Of a DNA stretch of 64,000 bases, positions 36,208-46,577 are shown in pieces; within the stretch, counting starts at the first letter, position 1, and the number at the start of each line of letters is the position of its first letter. The position numbers were made by a program, and so were the translations under genes. The notes beneath the pieces are model-generated. The model searched no databases. It saw only the letters and a program-made list of their open reading frames with translations, and had not been told where the DNA came from. Source of the stretch: Polyangiaceae bacterium (GTDB lineage: Bacteria; Myxococcota_A; Polyangia; Polyangiales; Polyangiaceae); NCBI GenBank assembly GCA_009780955.1, contig WQZB01000001.1, positions 62,001-126,000 of the forward strand. The letters run 5' to 3'.

Positions 36208-38190
36208 ATGCAGCGAAACTCAATGTCTTCCAAGGGTCCCACGGCAACCGGCGCCGACACAGCCACCTTCGGTCGCGAGCGCGGATCCCAACGCTCACTC
36301 AACCCGTTCAACACGCTCAGTCCGCTCAACCCGAGAGCCGCTGCACGCCTTCGTCGGTGGACCGGACGCGCCCTGCTCGCCGTTCCCACACTCGCCGTCG
36401 TTGGAGTTGATCTCGCCAAGCGCAAACATCACCTTCTCGACTTCGAAGGCAACGATCTTGCTTTCTATCTCTTTGGCGTTGGGATTGGCCTTGTGGTGTG
36501 GGCCTCGCTTTTGGCCTTGGCAACAGGGCGCCGTGGCCCTTCACGCGGGCTGGCGCGCGTCGTGCTCACCCTTGTCGCGCTCTTCGCCGTTGGCGGCCAG
36601 ATCTACACTTTCGAACGCTATCAAGCGTATGTGAATCACCGCGCCGTGCTCGTCGGCACATCGTTTTTGCCGAGTATCGGCCAGCAGCTTTGGTTCGACC
36701 GCTGGACCTTTGCGCGCGCGCTCATTCCGTGCCTCGTGCTTTCCGTGACGCTGCCCATCTTGGGCTCACGTATCGCGCCGCTCCGCCGTCGACAGCGCGC
36801 GTGGCTCTGCCTCGATCTCGCGCTCGCCGGGGTGCTGGTCGCCGCGTTCGTCTCCCCTGAGCGCGGCGCCGAGCAGGGCCAACCACCCGACGTCATGTAC
36901 ATCTCGGCGATGGGCCAGCTCGCCCGCGCATACTGGGATCACAACGAAACCGTGGAGCGCATGCACCCCGGACCGCGAACGCCCGAACCCATTGCCCCGC
37001 TTCTGGCACAACCGAGCATCAAGCGTAACGTCATCATGCTTGTGACCGAATCGGTCCGCGCACAAAGCGTTTGCGTAGAATACGACGAAAGCTGCATTTT
37101 TACGCCATTTTCGAATCGCGCCGCCAAAGGTCGCCTGGCGCTCTCGCAAATGCGCGCGCTCGATTCGACGACTGCCATCTCGCTCGCCATCATGTGGAAT
37201 GGTCTGTTGCCAACGGAGTCCCGCGCAAACTTGCATAGTGCACCTATCATTTGGGAATATGCACACGCGGCTGGTCTCGATACGGCGTATTACACCTCGC
37301 AAAACCTCCTCTTCGGCAACTCCGGCACTTGGCTCGAGGGAACGCCGTGGACACGCCATGTGAGCGCCACGATGATCGATCCTGCGGCGCCCTACGACAT
37401 AGGGGCCGACGACGGTGCCCTGGTCGATTACGTTTTGTCGGACATTGGTGCGCTCAAAGAGCCATACCTCGCGGTCGTACACCTGTCGAATACGCACCTC
37501 CCTTACAAAGTCGACCCGGCCTATATGCCGTTTACGCCGCAAGACGAGGCAACGGGGCCGGGCTACGAGAACGAGATATTGAATCGCTATCAAGACTCCA
37601 TCTACCTGCAAGACGTGGCCGTCGGTCGCTTGCTCGAAGGCCTCTCGATGCGCCCCGAAAAAGAGCGCACAGTGGTTGTTTACGTCTCCGACCACGGCGA
37701 GCAGATGCACGAGAAAGGCGCTGTCGGCCACACGGGGACACTCTTCGAACCCGAGATCCGCATCCCGTTTTGGGTCAACGCGCCGCAGGGCACGCTCACA
37801 CCGCAGGAAGAAAATAGCCTACGCTCGCTCAGAACGACGCCTGTAACCTCGCTCGACATTTTTCCAACCATGATGGATCTTCTCGGGTTGTGGGACGCGC
37901 CGGAGATTTCGCGTTTCAAAGAGCGCATCGTAGGCGGGAGCTTGCTTCGCGGCGGCTCACCCGCCGATAAAAGCCTTGTTCTTACCAACTGCACCGAGCT
38001 GTGGGCATGTGCGTTCAAGAACTGGGGCGCCATTCGGGGAACGAAAAAGTTAATTGCTCACCAAGGCGAACGCGCCTGGAACTGCTACGACGTAGCAACG
38101 GATCCTGACGAAGTGACGCCGCTCGGTGTGGCATCGTGTGGGGATCTTCTACCGCTCGCGGAAAAAACGATGGGCGGTCACCCATTTTGA
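36208..38190 (+). CDS. Membrane-anchored sulfatase/phosphoethanolamine transferase-like protein
   Basis: N-terminal TM segments; RNVIMLVTESVRAQSVCVEYDESCIFTPF; VVHLSNTHLPY; YVSDHGEQMHEKGAVGHTGTLFEPEIRIPFWV. Confidence 0.85.
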   Translation: MQRNSMSSKGPTATGADTATFGRERGSQRSLNPFNTLSPLNPRAAARLRRWTGRALLAVPTLAVVGVDLAKRKHHLLDFEGNDLAFYLFGVGIGLVVWASLLALATGRRGPSRGLARVVLTLVALFAVGGQIYTFERYQAYVNHRAVLVGTSFLPSIGQQLWFDRWTFARALIPCLVLSVTLPILGSRIAPLRRRQRAWLCLDLALAGVLVAAFVSPERGAEQGQPPDVMYISAMGQLARAYWDHNETVERMHPGPRTPEPIAPLLAQPSIKRNVIMLVTESVRAQSVCVEYDESCIFTPFSNRAAKGRLALSQMRALDSTTAISLAIMWNGLLPTESRANLHSAPIIWEYAHAAGLDTAYYTSQNLLFGNSGTWLEGTPWTRHVSATMIDPAAPYDIGADDGALVDYVLSDIGALKEPYLAVVHLSNTHLPYKVDPAYMPFTPQDEATGPGYENEILNRYQDSIYLQDVAVGRLLEGLSMRPEKERTVVVYVSDHGEQMHEKGAVGHTGTLFEPEIRIPFWVNAPQGTLTPQEENSLRSLRTTPVTSLDIFPTMMDLLGLWDAPEISRFKERIVGGSLLRGGSPADKSLVLTNCTELWACAFKNWGAIRGTKKLIAHQGERAWNCYDVATDPDEVTPLGVASCGDLLPLAEKTMGGHPF

Positions 38191-38210
38191 GAAGCGCTTC
38201 CGCGTAACGC

Positions 38211-39929
38211 ATGTCAAAGTTTGTTGTGCTAGGCAAAATTGTTCTCAGTGCTCTTGGTCTGACGTTGGCGCTTGGTTCGAGTGATGAAGGCGTACGTGCG
38301 GCGTCGCCCTTCATCGAAAGCGAAGCATCACACGCTGCGTGGGCCAGCGACATGCAACACGACGGCACCGTGGACAACGTAGCGGCGAGCAACGACAACG
38401 TCGTCAACGCGCTTCGCTACGACCAGCTCGTACAGAAGTCGGCACACAACGCCTACGAGCGCTTCGAGCCGCTTTTCGATCAACTCGCGTGGCACGGCGT
38501 GCGCAGCGTCGAGCTCGACATCCACGAAACCAAGCACGGCGAGCCAAGCCCGCGCGGCAACTGGTTCGTCTACCACGAAGACTACCCCCTCTTTCGCGAC
38601 ACGACCTGCACCATGCTCTCCGACTGCCTTGGTCAGCTCGCCGCGTTTCATCGTGCCGTGCCCACACACGAGCCCATCACCCTCTTCGTCGACTTGAAAG
38701 AGCGCTTTGGCACAACGCACACGCCTGAAGAATTCGACCAGTTGCTTGCCGATGTCCTCGGTCGCGCCGCCATCGTGACCCCAGAAGATCTCATGAATCG
38801 ATGCCCCACCGCGACTTCGCTCCGGCAAGCCGTGACTGCATCGACGCACCCATCGGCGCTATCGAAGCAAACGACGATGGCCTCACCGCGCGAAACCGCG
38901 CCCGATGCATGCAGCTTCCCAACCGTGGGCGAGATGCGCGGAAAATTCATCGTTGCCGTCACCGGCGGCACCGCCTGCGACAGCACGAGCGCGGTCAATA
39001 CCTACGCAAAGAGTACACCAACGAAGCGCGTTGCGCTCCTCGCGCCGAACGTCGACGACACATGCACAATGCATGAATACGACGAGCAACCCAACATCGT
39101 GTTCGTCAACATGCCGTGGCCCTTCCGAGCCTATGCTCGAGAGGCTCGTGCTCGCGGCCTCGTGGCCCGCGTCTACGGGCGTGGCGTATTCGGCGGCATC
39201 GATGCACCCGATGAGTTCGAGGCGGCGCGTGAAACCGGCGCGCAGCATCTCGCCACCGACATGGTCAACGGCGAACAAGACGTGTGGACCCACGGCGGGC
39301 CAATTGGCGGCATCGACGCCGGCAACAATCTGCATGTCGTTCGGGCGTCGAGCGGCGACATTTGGAAGAGCGCCGACAGCTTCTGGTTTTCGTACGAAGC
39401 CTTTGCGAACGATGCGACGTACAGCACGTTCGTGTCGGTTCCAAGCTCACACGTCGAGCCATTTGCCAAGGCCTGCCTGATGGCGCGCGCAAGCGAAGAT
39501 CCAGAAGCACCGAATGTGGCGGTGTGTCGAATGTTCGACAAGCGCGCGCCGCGCATGCAGGTGCGCGCCACCAAAGGAGGCGCAACCACGCAAATGGAGA
39601 TGACGAATATCCAAGGCGTCAGCCCCAAGTCACCTGCGTTCTTGCGGCTTGCGATCCGCAAGCGGGCAGCGGGCAGCGACGTGTTCGCGCAAGGGTCGAT
39701 CGACGGCGAAAGGTGGCAAACGATCGGACAAGCGTTCGTCGATTCTCCACTTCCCTTACGAGGAACAGCCGTGTCTTCGCACGGCACGTCCCACGCAGAG
39801 GCCGTTTTCGGCAATGTGGTGCGTGAAGCAAGCAACTCGAGCTCGCGCATCGACACGTTCCCGCTCTCGCTCGCCATCGGCAACGGGGCCAGCGGCGGAG
39901 CCGTTTATGCAATGGCAAAGTCCCCGTAA
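38211..39929 (+). CDS. Secreted PI-PLC-like phosphodiesterase (Ca2+-dependent phosphoinositide-specific PLC-like)
   Basis: LVQKSAHNAYERFEPLFDQLAWHGVRSVELDIHETKHG...WFVYHEDYP...ITLFVDLKERFG. Confidence 0.75.
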   Translation: MSKFVVLGKIVLSALGLTLALGSSDEGVRAASPFIESEASHAAWASDMQHDGTVDNVAASNDNVVNALRYDQLVQKSAHNAYERFEPLFDQLAWHGVRSVELDIHETKHGEPSPRGNWFVYHEDYPLFRDTTCTMLSDCLGQLAAFHRAVPTHEPITLFVDLKERFGTTHTPEEFDQLLADVLGRAAIVTPEDLMNRCPTATSLRQAVTASTHPSALSKQTTMASPRETAPDACSFPTVGEMRGKFIVAVTGGTACDSTSAVNTYAKSTPTKRVALLAPNVDDTCTMHEYDEQPNIVFVNMPWPFRAYAREARARGLVARVYGRGVFGGIDAPDEFEAARETGAQHLATDMVNGEQDVWTHGGPIGGIDAGNNLHVVRASSGDIWKSADSFWFSYEAFANDATYSTFVSVPSSHVEPFAKACLMARASEDPEAPNVAVCRMFDKRAPRMQVRATKGGATTQMEMTNIQGVSPKSPAFLRLAIRKRAAGSDVFAQGSIDGERWQTIGQAFVDSPLPLRGTAVSSHGTSHAEAVFGNVVREASNSSSRIDTFPLSLAIGNGASGGAVYAMAKSP

Positions 39930-39985
39930 GAGCGAAAACGCGGCAGTAGGCGATTTGTTCGTTTTATGGCGGTAGTCGTGCAACC

Positions 39986-42900
39986 ATGTGGGTTATGCAA
40001 AGCGACGGCTCTGCACCGAAGCCTCCGGTTGACGGGGCTAGTCCTGTCGAGGCAACAACGCCCGCAAAGCCCCACGACGACGAAGCCCCGGTGCGAAGCT
40101 CCGTCATCTTTGCCCGTCTCGAGGAGATCGAAGAGATCGAAGAGATCGAGGAACTCACCGAAGACGAGCGCACCGAAATCACATCACCCAGCGTCGAAGA
40201 CGCACAAGAGATCGTCGATGCTGACGTGTCGGCCAATTACCCGCCGACAATGCCGACAACTACTACCGAATCTTCTTGCCTAGTCGACACCCTAATCGAC
40301 ATCGACACGCAGCATGACGCGGACACAAACGCAAACGCGATTGAGAAGGTCGCAAGCGACGCCAGCGACAAAGGCGCCGAGGCGGAGCGTAATGTGGCGC
40401 CGAGGCCGACGCCCACGCGCTCGACCCCACCACCCAAAGCTACTGCATCCACGCGTCCGGGTCCGCCACCGCTGCCCGCGCGTGCGTTCGTAAAGCCACG
40501 TAACCCTTCTGTGCCACCGTTGCCAAGCGCACGGCGTCCCGCATCGGCTCCACCGCGTCGGCCTAGCGTGAGGCCCACATCGCTGCCAGCCATTGCGCCG
40601 CGTCCATCGCAGCTGCTCATACCTGCGCCGAATTTGGATGACGGCGACGACACGCCAACGCCGTTGTCGACGGGCGCGATGCCTGCGCCCGGCGGCGCCG
40701 GGCTCGTTGAAATGCTCACAGCCCGGATCGACAGGCTCAAGTCGAGTAGTGACAAGGTGGGCCTCGCGCGCGCTCTCGTCGAGCTTGCCCTTTTCTACGA
40801 GGACGGCCATGAAACGCACGAACGCGAGACCTACGAGACCGTCGGCGACAGCGCGCACGCGAAGGTCGAGGCCGCAGCTTCGCTGTCCGTCCAAGTCGCT
40901 CCCGACATGGCCGCTGCGCATGCCATCTTGCGACGGCACTTGAATGCACGGACCGAAGCCACATCGATACTTCATCATCTCGAGTGCGAGCTCGCCGTGG
41001 CGGCAAGCGACGCGGTGATCGCCGAGCTCCACGTCACACGTGCACGACTTCTCGAAGCCAGCGGTCGCGATGACGATGCGCGCGAGGCATGGAGACTTGC
41101 GCTCGGGCGCGCACCGCAACACGCCGCAGCACTCAAGGGTCTCGAGTCCAATCTGTTCCAACGTGCCTGCCGGACGAGTGACGCGGCGCCGTTGCGACTC
41201 GAGGCTCGACCAGCCGACAAAAACGATGGCGCGTGGGAAGATCTCGTCGCGCACCTCGGGCAGATGGGCGATGCCTACGCGGCTCAACCAAACCTTGCCG
41301 CGTGGCTTCACGTCGAACGCGCGCGCATTCTCGACATGCAACTCGGTCGTCTCGATGCAGCGCGATCGGCCTACCAGCGCGCGCTCGCTCTCGATTCGGG
41401 CATCGGGCCGGTGCGCGATGCCTTCACGCTCTTTGCCGCCTCGCACCACGATGCCGCATGCCTTGCTGAGCTGCTCACAGACGAAGCACGCCTCGAACCA
41501 AACTCGGTCCGCTGTGCGCGCCTCGAACTCGATGCGGCTTGCATCGCGCACACGCGGCTGAACGATGATGCACGCGCGATGAGCCTGCTCGAGCAAGCCG
41601 CCGCGCGTGCACCAACGACACCGCTGGTCGACAGGCGAGTGCTCGACGATCTCGTCCGCCTCTACGAGCACGCCGGGCAGTGGCCCGAGGCATCGCGCAC
41701 CAGGCGGCTGCGCCTGCGGTTCTTCACCGACGCATCCGCCCTCGCCTACGAACTCGAACGTCTGGCGAACATCGAAGAGCGTCTCGGCCATGTCGACCTT
41801 GCCATCGACGACGTCAGGCGCGCATTATCGTTCGATCCTCACGATGCCACGCTCGTGGGCGAGCTCGATCGTCTCCTTGCTGCCGCCGGCAACGACAGCG
41901 ATCGCATCGCGCTCTGGCTTGGCGAGGCCGAGCGCGAAGAAGACGGACCCAAGCGCGCCCGGACCTTGTGCCTTGCTGCCAAGCTTTGCACGAATAGCGA
42001 TCGCCGCGACGAGGCGTTGCGTCATTTGCGCGCGGCATGGGTCGCGGCTCCAGGAGATTCGGAGATCATCGACGAGCTCTCACGCATGATGTCGCCGGCG
42101 CCGAACGAAGCCTTCGATCATGACGTCCGCGCGCTCATCGAGCTTTACGCACAGGCCGCACAAGCCACACGCGACACGGGCCGGCGCGTTGCATACCTCG
42201 AGAAAGTCGCGCTCCTTTGGGAGGAGGTCGGCCACGATCCCTTGCGCGCCGCCCGAACGTACGAAGAGCTGCTGCGGCTCGAACCTGGCAGACGTGGAGC
42301 CATCCTTGGCCTCGAACGCACAGCAGGCCGCATTGGCGACGACCGCGCGCTGGCTGGCGCGCTCTTGGAGGAGTCCAAGCTCGCGGGCGACGGCGTCGAC
42401 GTGCTTGGCCTGCGTGTTCGCTCGGCCGAGGCGCTCGTGCACGTCGATTTGCCGCGCGCCTCGTCGCTCATCGCAGAGGTGCTCGAACAGGACAAAAACC
42501 ATGTGCGGGCGCGAGCCCTCGAATCGCGACTGCACGAGCAAGCAGGTCGCTGGGAACAAGCCGCTGCCTCGCTGCGGGCACGCATCGATCTCGCCTCCCA
42601 AACGCGCGACAAAGTCGATCTTTGGCTTTCGCTCGCACGCATCTATGACGTGCGCCTCCGGTCGCCGAAGGACGCCATCAAATGCTTGCAATCTGCACAT
42701 AAATGCGATCCCATCCATCCTGTTCCGCCGGAGGAAATTGCGCGCATCCTCGAGACTGCCGGTGACTTTCGCACCTTGCGCGACGCCGCCGTCGAGCTCG
42801 CAACCGACGCCGGCACCCCACTCGAACGCGCCCGCAACCTTACGCTCGCCGCGGAGATCGACGAGCTCCGCCTGCACGACGACGTAGGCGCCGCTACGCT

Positions 42901-45900
42901 CTACGCGCGCGCCCTGGCCGAGGTGCCGGGCGACAAGCTACTTTCCGATCGCTTGCTGCGCGTTCTTTGGCGCCGGGTCGTTACAACCACGAGCCGACCA
43001 GGACGCGCGCTGCTGGCCATGACGCCCGCATGGAACGATCTGCTCGCGCACCTGGCGACTCAACCCACAGAAACGACGACGGACGAACATGCCGCGGGCT
43101 CATCGCTTCTGCTCGCATCACTGCTCGCTGCAACGCAAAGTGCGCGCAGCGGTCCGCTGCAATCTCGCGCCAATCGCGATGGCCGCGACGGCGGCGACGC
43201 CGACGTGCAAGAAGCACAAGCGCGAGCCATACAAGTCCTCGAGAGCATCATCCAGGCAGATCCACACCACGTTGGTGCTCTTCGCACGCTCGAAGCCATG
43301 GCGCGTCGCGACGGCGAGCTGCAAAACCTCGCCAGGATCCTCCGGCTCGAGGGCGAAGGCTTCGCCGACATTCGCGCGCGGCTCGGTTCGTTCTGGGAGC
43401 TAGCCTCGCTCGAAGCTTTTTCTATGCGCGAAAGCGATTCGTGCGAATCGCTTGCAACATACACACGTATCCTCGATCTCGACCCGACCGATCTGTCTGG
43501 TCTCGAGGCCGTCGCGCGGATCTCGCTTCAACCAGCGCGCGAAGGGCGCGAAAGCGACGCCTCGGCGCGCGCTCGGGGCATCGCGGCTCTCCGTTCGCTT
43601 TCTGCACTCACGCGCAGCGAGGGAACGCGCTTGTCCACCGACATGCGACTCGGTCTTTTGCTCGAAGCGCAGTCCAAACGCGACGACGACGGCGCAGCCT
43701 CGAGCCTTGCGGCGCGCGAAGCGCTCGAGCGCATGCGCGACGTCCTGTCTATCGATCCGCTCAGTGTCACCGCGGCAACATCGCTTGCACGACTCGCCAA
43801 TCGCCTTGGAGACACCGCTGGTGCAACGGCCGCCGCCATCTCGCTCGCGGATCTTTCAACGGAGCCACGCTTGCGCGCCAAGTGCCTCTTCGACGCATCC
43901 AGTCTGGTGCTGTCGAGCGAAACGGCCTCGGCAACGCTGGACGAGAGGCGAGAGCAGGCGGCCCAGCTGCTCGAGAAGGCGATCGAGTCCGATCCGAACT
44001 CGATCGCCATCGCCAAGCGTCTGTTGCAAGTTCGACATGATCAGGGGCTCGGCGAGCGCCTCATCGACGTTTTCCGTGCTGCCCTCGCACGCGCAACGAA
44101 CAAAAGCGCGATCGTCTTTCTTGGCACCGAGATCGCCCAAATCGGCCGCAACGAGCTGGACGACATTGGCCTTGCAATCGATGCGATGCGAAAGGTGCGT
44201 GAGGCTTGGGCTGATCACATTCCTTCCCTTCTCACGCTCTCGGAGCTCCTCATCGCCCAGCGAGCGTGGACCGAAGCGATCGACACACTCGAGAACGTCG
44301 CCCTTCGCGGGCACGAGCCGGGCCCGCGCATCCGGGCTCTTCTGGCGCTGGCGAACATTTACGGCAGAGTGCTTGGCAGGCCGTCCAGTGCGGAAGACGC
44401 ACTCCGCCGCGCGGTCGCAATCGAAAACGACAACCCCGACGCCCTTCGCGGCCTCATTCAACATCTTGTCGCGAAGCTCGCCAAGCAGAGCGCCTCCACT
44501 GCTGACACGCTACAAGACACGCAAGACACGAAAGCTGCGATGCTCGAGATCGCGAGTTTGCTCGAGCGTCTAGCGGCGGTGGAGCACGATCCACAGCTCA
44601 AATGCGATGTTCTCATCGAATTCGCCGACGTCTGCGTTGAACTGAAGGACATCGCGCGGGCCGAAGCGGCCCTCGTTGAAGCCGTGGCCAGCGCCCCGAG
44701 CCATCCGCGAGCGTTTGAACGATTCGCGCAGTCGTTCTCCGGCACCACGGGCGAGTGCGATGCCGTTTCGTACGCGCGCGCGCTCGCCGCCGTGATTGAC
44801 CGGGGCCGAGAGCTAGGCACCGAAGATGCGCGCTGGTACGCGTCGCTCGGCCACCTCGAGCTCGAACAGCTCGATCGCCCACACGACGCAGTCGTCCACC
44901 TCGGTCGCGCCATCGAGATGAACGCGGATCTCTACCCGTCAAGGTTCGAGCTCGCTGTCGCGCACTCGTGTCTCGGCACCTACCACGAAGCCTCGCAGCA
45001 CCTCGTTGCGATGCTCGAACCAGCGGCCGCTCCGCTCTTGTCGCTCGCCACGCCAGAGAGCGCCATCGAGATGCTCGAGCGCACACTCTACGCCGAAGGG
45101 CGCGCCGAGGAAGCCATCGTCGCCTCAGAGCTCTGTGCCATCGCAGGCGAGCTCGACGAAGGACGACGCAGTGGGCTTCGCTCGCGTCGACTCGGCGCGT
45201 GGGGTTCAGACCACGCCGTGCTCGACCGCGCCACGCTCATAAACCAGGTCATGCCGAGTGAGGGGAACCACGTTCTGCTCGACATTGCCCTGGCCACAGC
45301 GGGGCTCGAGGCCAGGTTCCTCAGCACCAACATCGCCGAGATCGGCATCACTTCGCGCGATCGCGTAAGCAAACGAAGCCGAAATTCTACACGCGTGCTC
45401 TTCGATCGACTCGCCTCGGCACTCGGCATCCCCAACGTCGATCTCGTCGTCACGCCGAATGTCACACGCACACGCGTTGTCGTCCAAAACGCCACGTGGA
45501 AAAGCACGTGGATCGTAGTGCCCTTGGTCTTGACGGAACTGCCCGAGCCAACGCAGCTCGCCTCGCTCGGCCGTGCCTTGGCTCGTGTTGCGCTTGGTGT
45601 GCCTGGTCGCGAAGAGCTGCCCCCAGCACACCTCGAGGCCATTCTCATTGCGGCCGCACGCACCGTGTATGCATCGTATGGCACCGACGAGGCGGATGTG
45701 GTGCTCGCAGAGTTGATTCGCCAGGTTGAACCCACGATTATAAAGAACCTGTCGCGCAAGCACAAATTGGCGCTCGCAAAGCTTGCGCCTTACATAAAAT
45801 CCCCGCAAGGACGGCTCGTGGCAACCGACGTCTTCGAGCTTGCTCTCGCACGTGCCGAGGCTCGCATCGCGTACCTGCTCACGGGCGATCTGCTCGCGAC

Positions 45901-46084
45901 GATCGATGAACTTCAAAGCTTCGATGATGCCTTGCGCACGGGGATGAATTCGCCTGGTACCGAGTCGCTCAGAGCCGTGCTCCATCACCCTGTTGCCGGC
46001 GATGTCGTTCGCTTTGCCCTCACGACCGGGGCAACGGCACTCAGGCGCCGCGTCGGCTCGACTTGGGGACCGCCTTCGATTTGA
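39986..46084 (+). CDS. Very large TPR-repeat protein (about 2032 aa)
   Basis: Single ORF; acidic/Pro-rich N-terminus followed by many TPR-like units (e.g. LGRLDAARSAYQRALALDSG). Confidence 0.8.
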   Translation: MWVMQSDGSAPKPPVDGASPVEATTPAKPHDDEAPVRSSVIFARLEEIEEIEEIEELTEDERTEITSPSVEDAQEIVDADVSANYPPTMPTTTTESSCLVDTLIDIDTQHDADTNANAIEKVASDASDKGAEAERNVAPRPTPTRSTPPPKATASTRPGPPPLPARAFVKPRNPSVPPLPSARRPASAPPRRPSVRPTSLPAIAPRPSQLLIPAPNLDDGDDTPTPLSTGAMPAPGGAGLVEMLTARIDRLKSSSDKVGLARALVELALFYEDGHETHERETYETVGDSAHAKVEAAASLSVQVAPDMAAAHAILRRHLNARTEATSILHHLECELAVAASDAVIAELHVTRARLLEASGRDDDAREAWRLALGRAPQHAAALKGLESNLFQRACRTSDAAPLRLEARPADKNDGAWEDLVAHLGQMGDAYAAQPNLAAWLHVERARILDMQLGRLDAARSAYQRALALDSGIGPVRDAFTLFAASHHDAACLAELLTDEARLEPNSVRCARLELDAACIAHTRLNDDARAMSLLEQAAARAPTTPLVDRRVLDDLVRLYEHAGQWPEASRTRRLRLRFFTDASALAYELERLANIEERLGHVDLAIDDVRRALSFDPHDATLVGELDRLLAAAGNDSDRIALWLGEAEREEDGPKRARTLCLAAKLCTNSDRRDEALRHLRAAWVAAPGDSEIIDELSRMMSPAPNEAFDHDVRALIELYAQAAQATRDTGRRVAYLEKVALLWEEVGHDPLRAARTYEELLRLEPGRRGAILGLERTAGRIGDDRALAGALLEESKLAGDGVDVLGLRVRSAEALVHVDLPRASSLIAEVLEQDKNHVRARALESRLHEQAGRWEQAAASLRARIDLASQTRDKVDLWLSLARIYDVRLRSPKDAIKCLQSAHKCDPIHPVPPEEIARILETAGDFRTLRDAAVELATDAGTPLERARNLTLAAEIDELRLHDDVGAATLYARALAEVPGDKLLSDRLLRVLWRRVVTTTSRPGRALLAMTPAWNDLLAHLATQPTETTTDEHAAGSSLLLASLLAATQSARSGPLQSRANRDGRDGGDADVQEAQARAIQVLESIIQADPHHVGALRTLEAMARRDGELQNLARILRLEGEGFADIRARLGSFWELASLEAFSMRESDSCESLATYTRILDLDPTDLSGLEAVARISLQPAREGRESDASARARGIAALRSLSALTRSEGTRLSTDMRLGLLLEAQSKRDDDGAASSLAAREALERMRDVLSIDPLSVTAATSLARLANRLGDTAGATAAAISLADLSTEPRLRAKCLFDASSLVLSSETASATLDERREQAAQLLEKAIESDPNSIAIAKRLLQVRHDQGLGERLIDVFRAALARATNKSAIVFLGTEIAQIGRNELDDIGLAIDAMRKVREAWADHIPSLLTLSELLIAQRAWTEAIDTLENVALRGHEPGPRIRALLALANIYGRVLGRPSSAEDALRRAVAIENDNPDALRGLIQHLVAKLAKQSASTADTLQDTQDTKAAMLEIASLLERLAAVEHDPQLKCDVLIEFADVCVELKDIARAEAALVEAVASAPSHPRAFERFAQSFSGTTGECDAVSYARALAAVIDRGRELGTEDARWYASLGHLELEQLDRPHDAVVHLGRAIEMNADLYPSRFELAVAHSCLGTYHEASQHLVAMLEPAAAPLLSLATPESAIEMLERTLYAEGRAEEAIVASELCAIAGELDEGRRSGLRSRRLGAWGSDHAVLDRATLINQVMPSEGNHVLLDIALATAGLEARFLSTNIAEIGITSRDRVSKRSRNSTRVLFDRLASALGIPNVDLVVTPNVTRTRVVVQNATWKSTWIVVPLVLTELPEPTQLASLGRALARVALGVPGREELPPAHLEAILIAAARTVYASYGTDEADVVLAELIRQVEPTIIKNLSRKHKLALAKLAPYIKSPQGRLVATDVFELALARAEARIAYLLTGDLLATIDELQSFDDALRTGMNSPGTESLRAVLHHPVAGDVVRFALTTGATALRRRVGSTWGPPSI

Positions 46085-46190
46085 CGCGATCTCTGCGTTG
46101 GCGGCTCCGGTGCGGTCCTCAAAGCCGAAGCAGGCTGTTCCGGTCCGCTCCTCGCCGCCGCCTCGACCTCGCGTCAACTTGAAGGCGGTC
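46068..46190 (-). repeat. About 123-bp TIR element, copy C (inverted relative to A and B)
   Basis: gaccgccttcgatttgacgcga...cgcgtcaacttgaaggcggtc; reverse complement matches copies A and B. Confidence 0.92.
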
Positions 46191-46229
46191 CTAGCCCGTC
46201 AACTTGAAAGACGCTATTAGCCGTGGGCC

Positions 46230-46445
46230 ATGCGTGGATTTCAAAAACCATCGTTTCGCCACAACCCAACTGAATTGCAGAAAGCCTATGCCGACTTGTC
46301 GCGCCACCGTCGCACACACCTCGCAAAGGCGGCAAAAGTAACGCGCGTGAAGGCGTCGCAATGGGCTCGTGGTGACGTCGTTGCCCCTGCCGTGGCGAGC
46401 GCGCTCGAGCAGCTGACAACCAGTCACCTGGCAAAGAAGAAGTAG
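46230..46445 (+). CDS. Small hypothetical protein (71 aa), possible HTH
   Basis: HRRTHLAKAAKVTRVKASQWARGDVVAPAVASALEQL; short ORF between repeats. Confidence 0.4.
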   Translation: MRGFQKPSFRHNPTELQKAYADLSRHRRTHLAKAAKVTRVKASQWARGDVVAPAVASALEQLTTSHLAKKK

Positions 46446-46511
46446 GGGCGCGATTCATCGCGCCCTCGGAATCCGCCTGCAAGATCCGGGCGCCATTCAT
46501 GGCGCCCCTAC
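46442..46511. repeat. GTAGGGGC-family composite (two hairpins)
   Basis: gtaggggcgcgattcatcgcgccc...gggcgccattcatggcgcccctac. Confidence 0.9.
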
Positions 46512-46532
46512 GAAGAATGCGTGTTGTTGCTC

Positions 46533-46560
46533 GTAGGGGCGTATGGCCATACGCCCCTAC
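46533..46560. repeat. GTAGGGGC-family palindrome
   Basis: gtaggggcgtatggccatacgcccctac. Confidence 0.95.
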
Positions 46561-46577
46561 GCAGAAATCGCGTCAAC

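Noticed and set aside
40110-40165. gagatcgaagagatcgaagagatcgagga simple repeat
   Set aside because: In-frame EEIEEIEEIEEL acidic tract of the TPR protein; low-complexity coding sequence rather than an independent element.
4358-46560. CRISPR array
   Set aside because: Repeats are dispersed, palindromic and single or paired; no regular spacer-repeat organisation and no cas genes.
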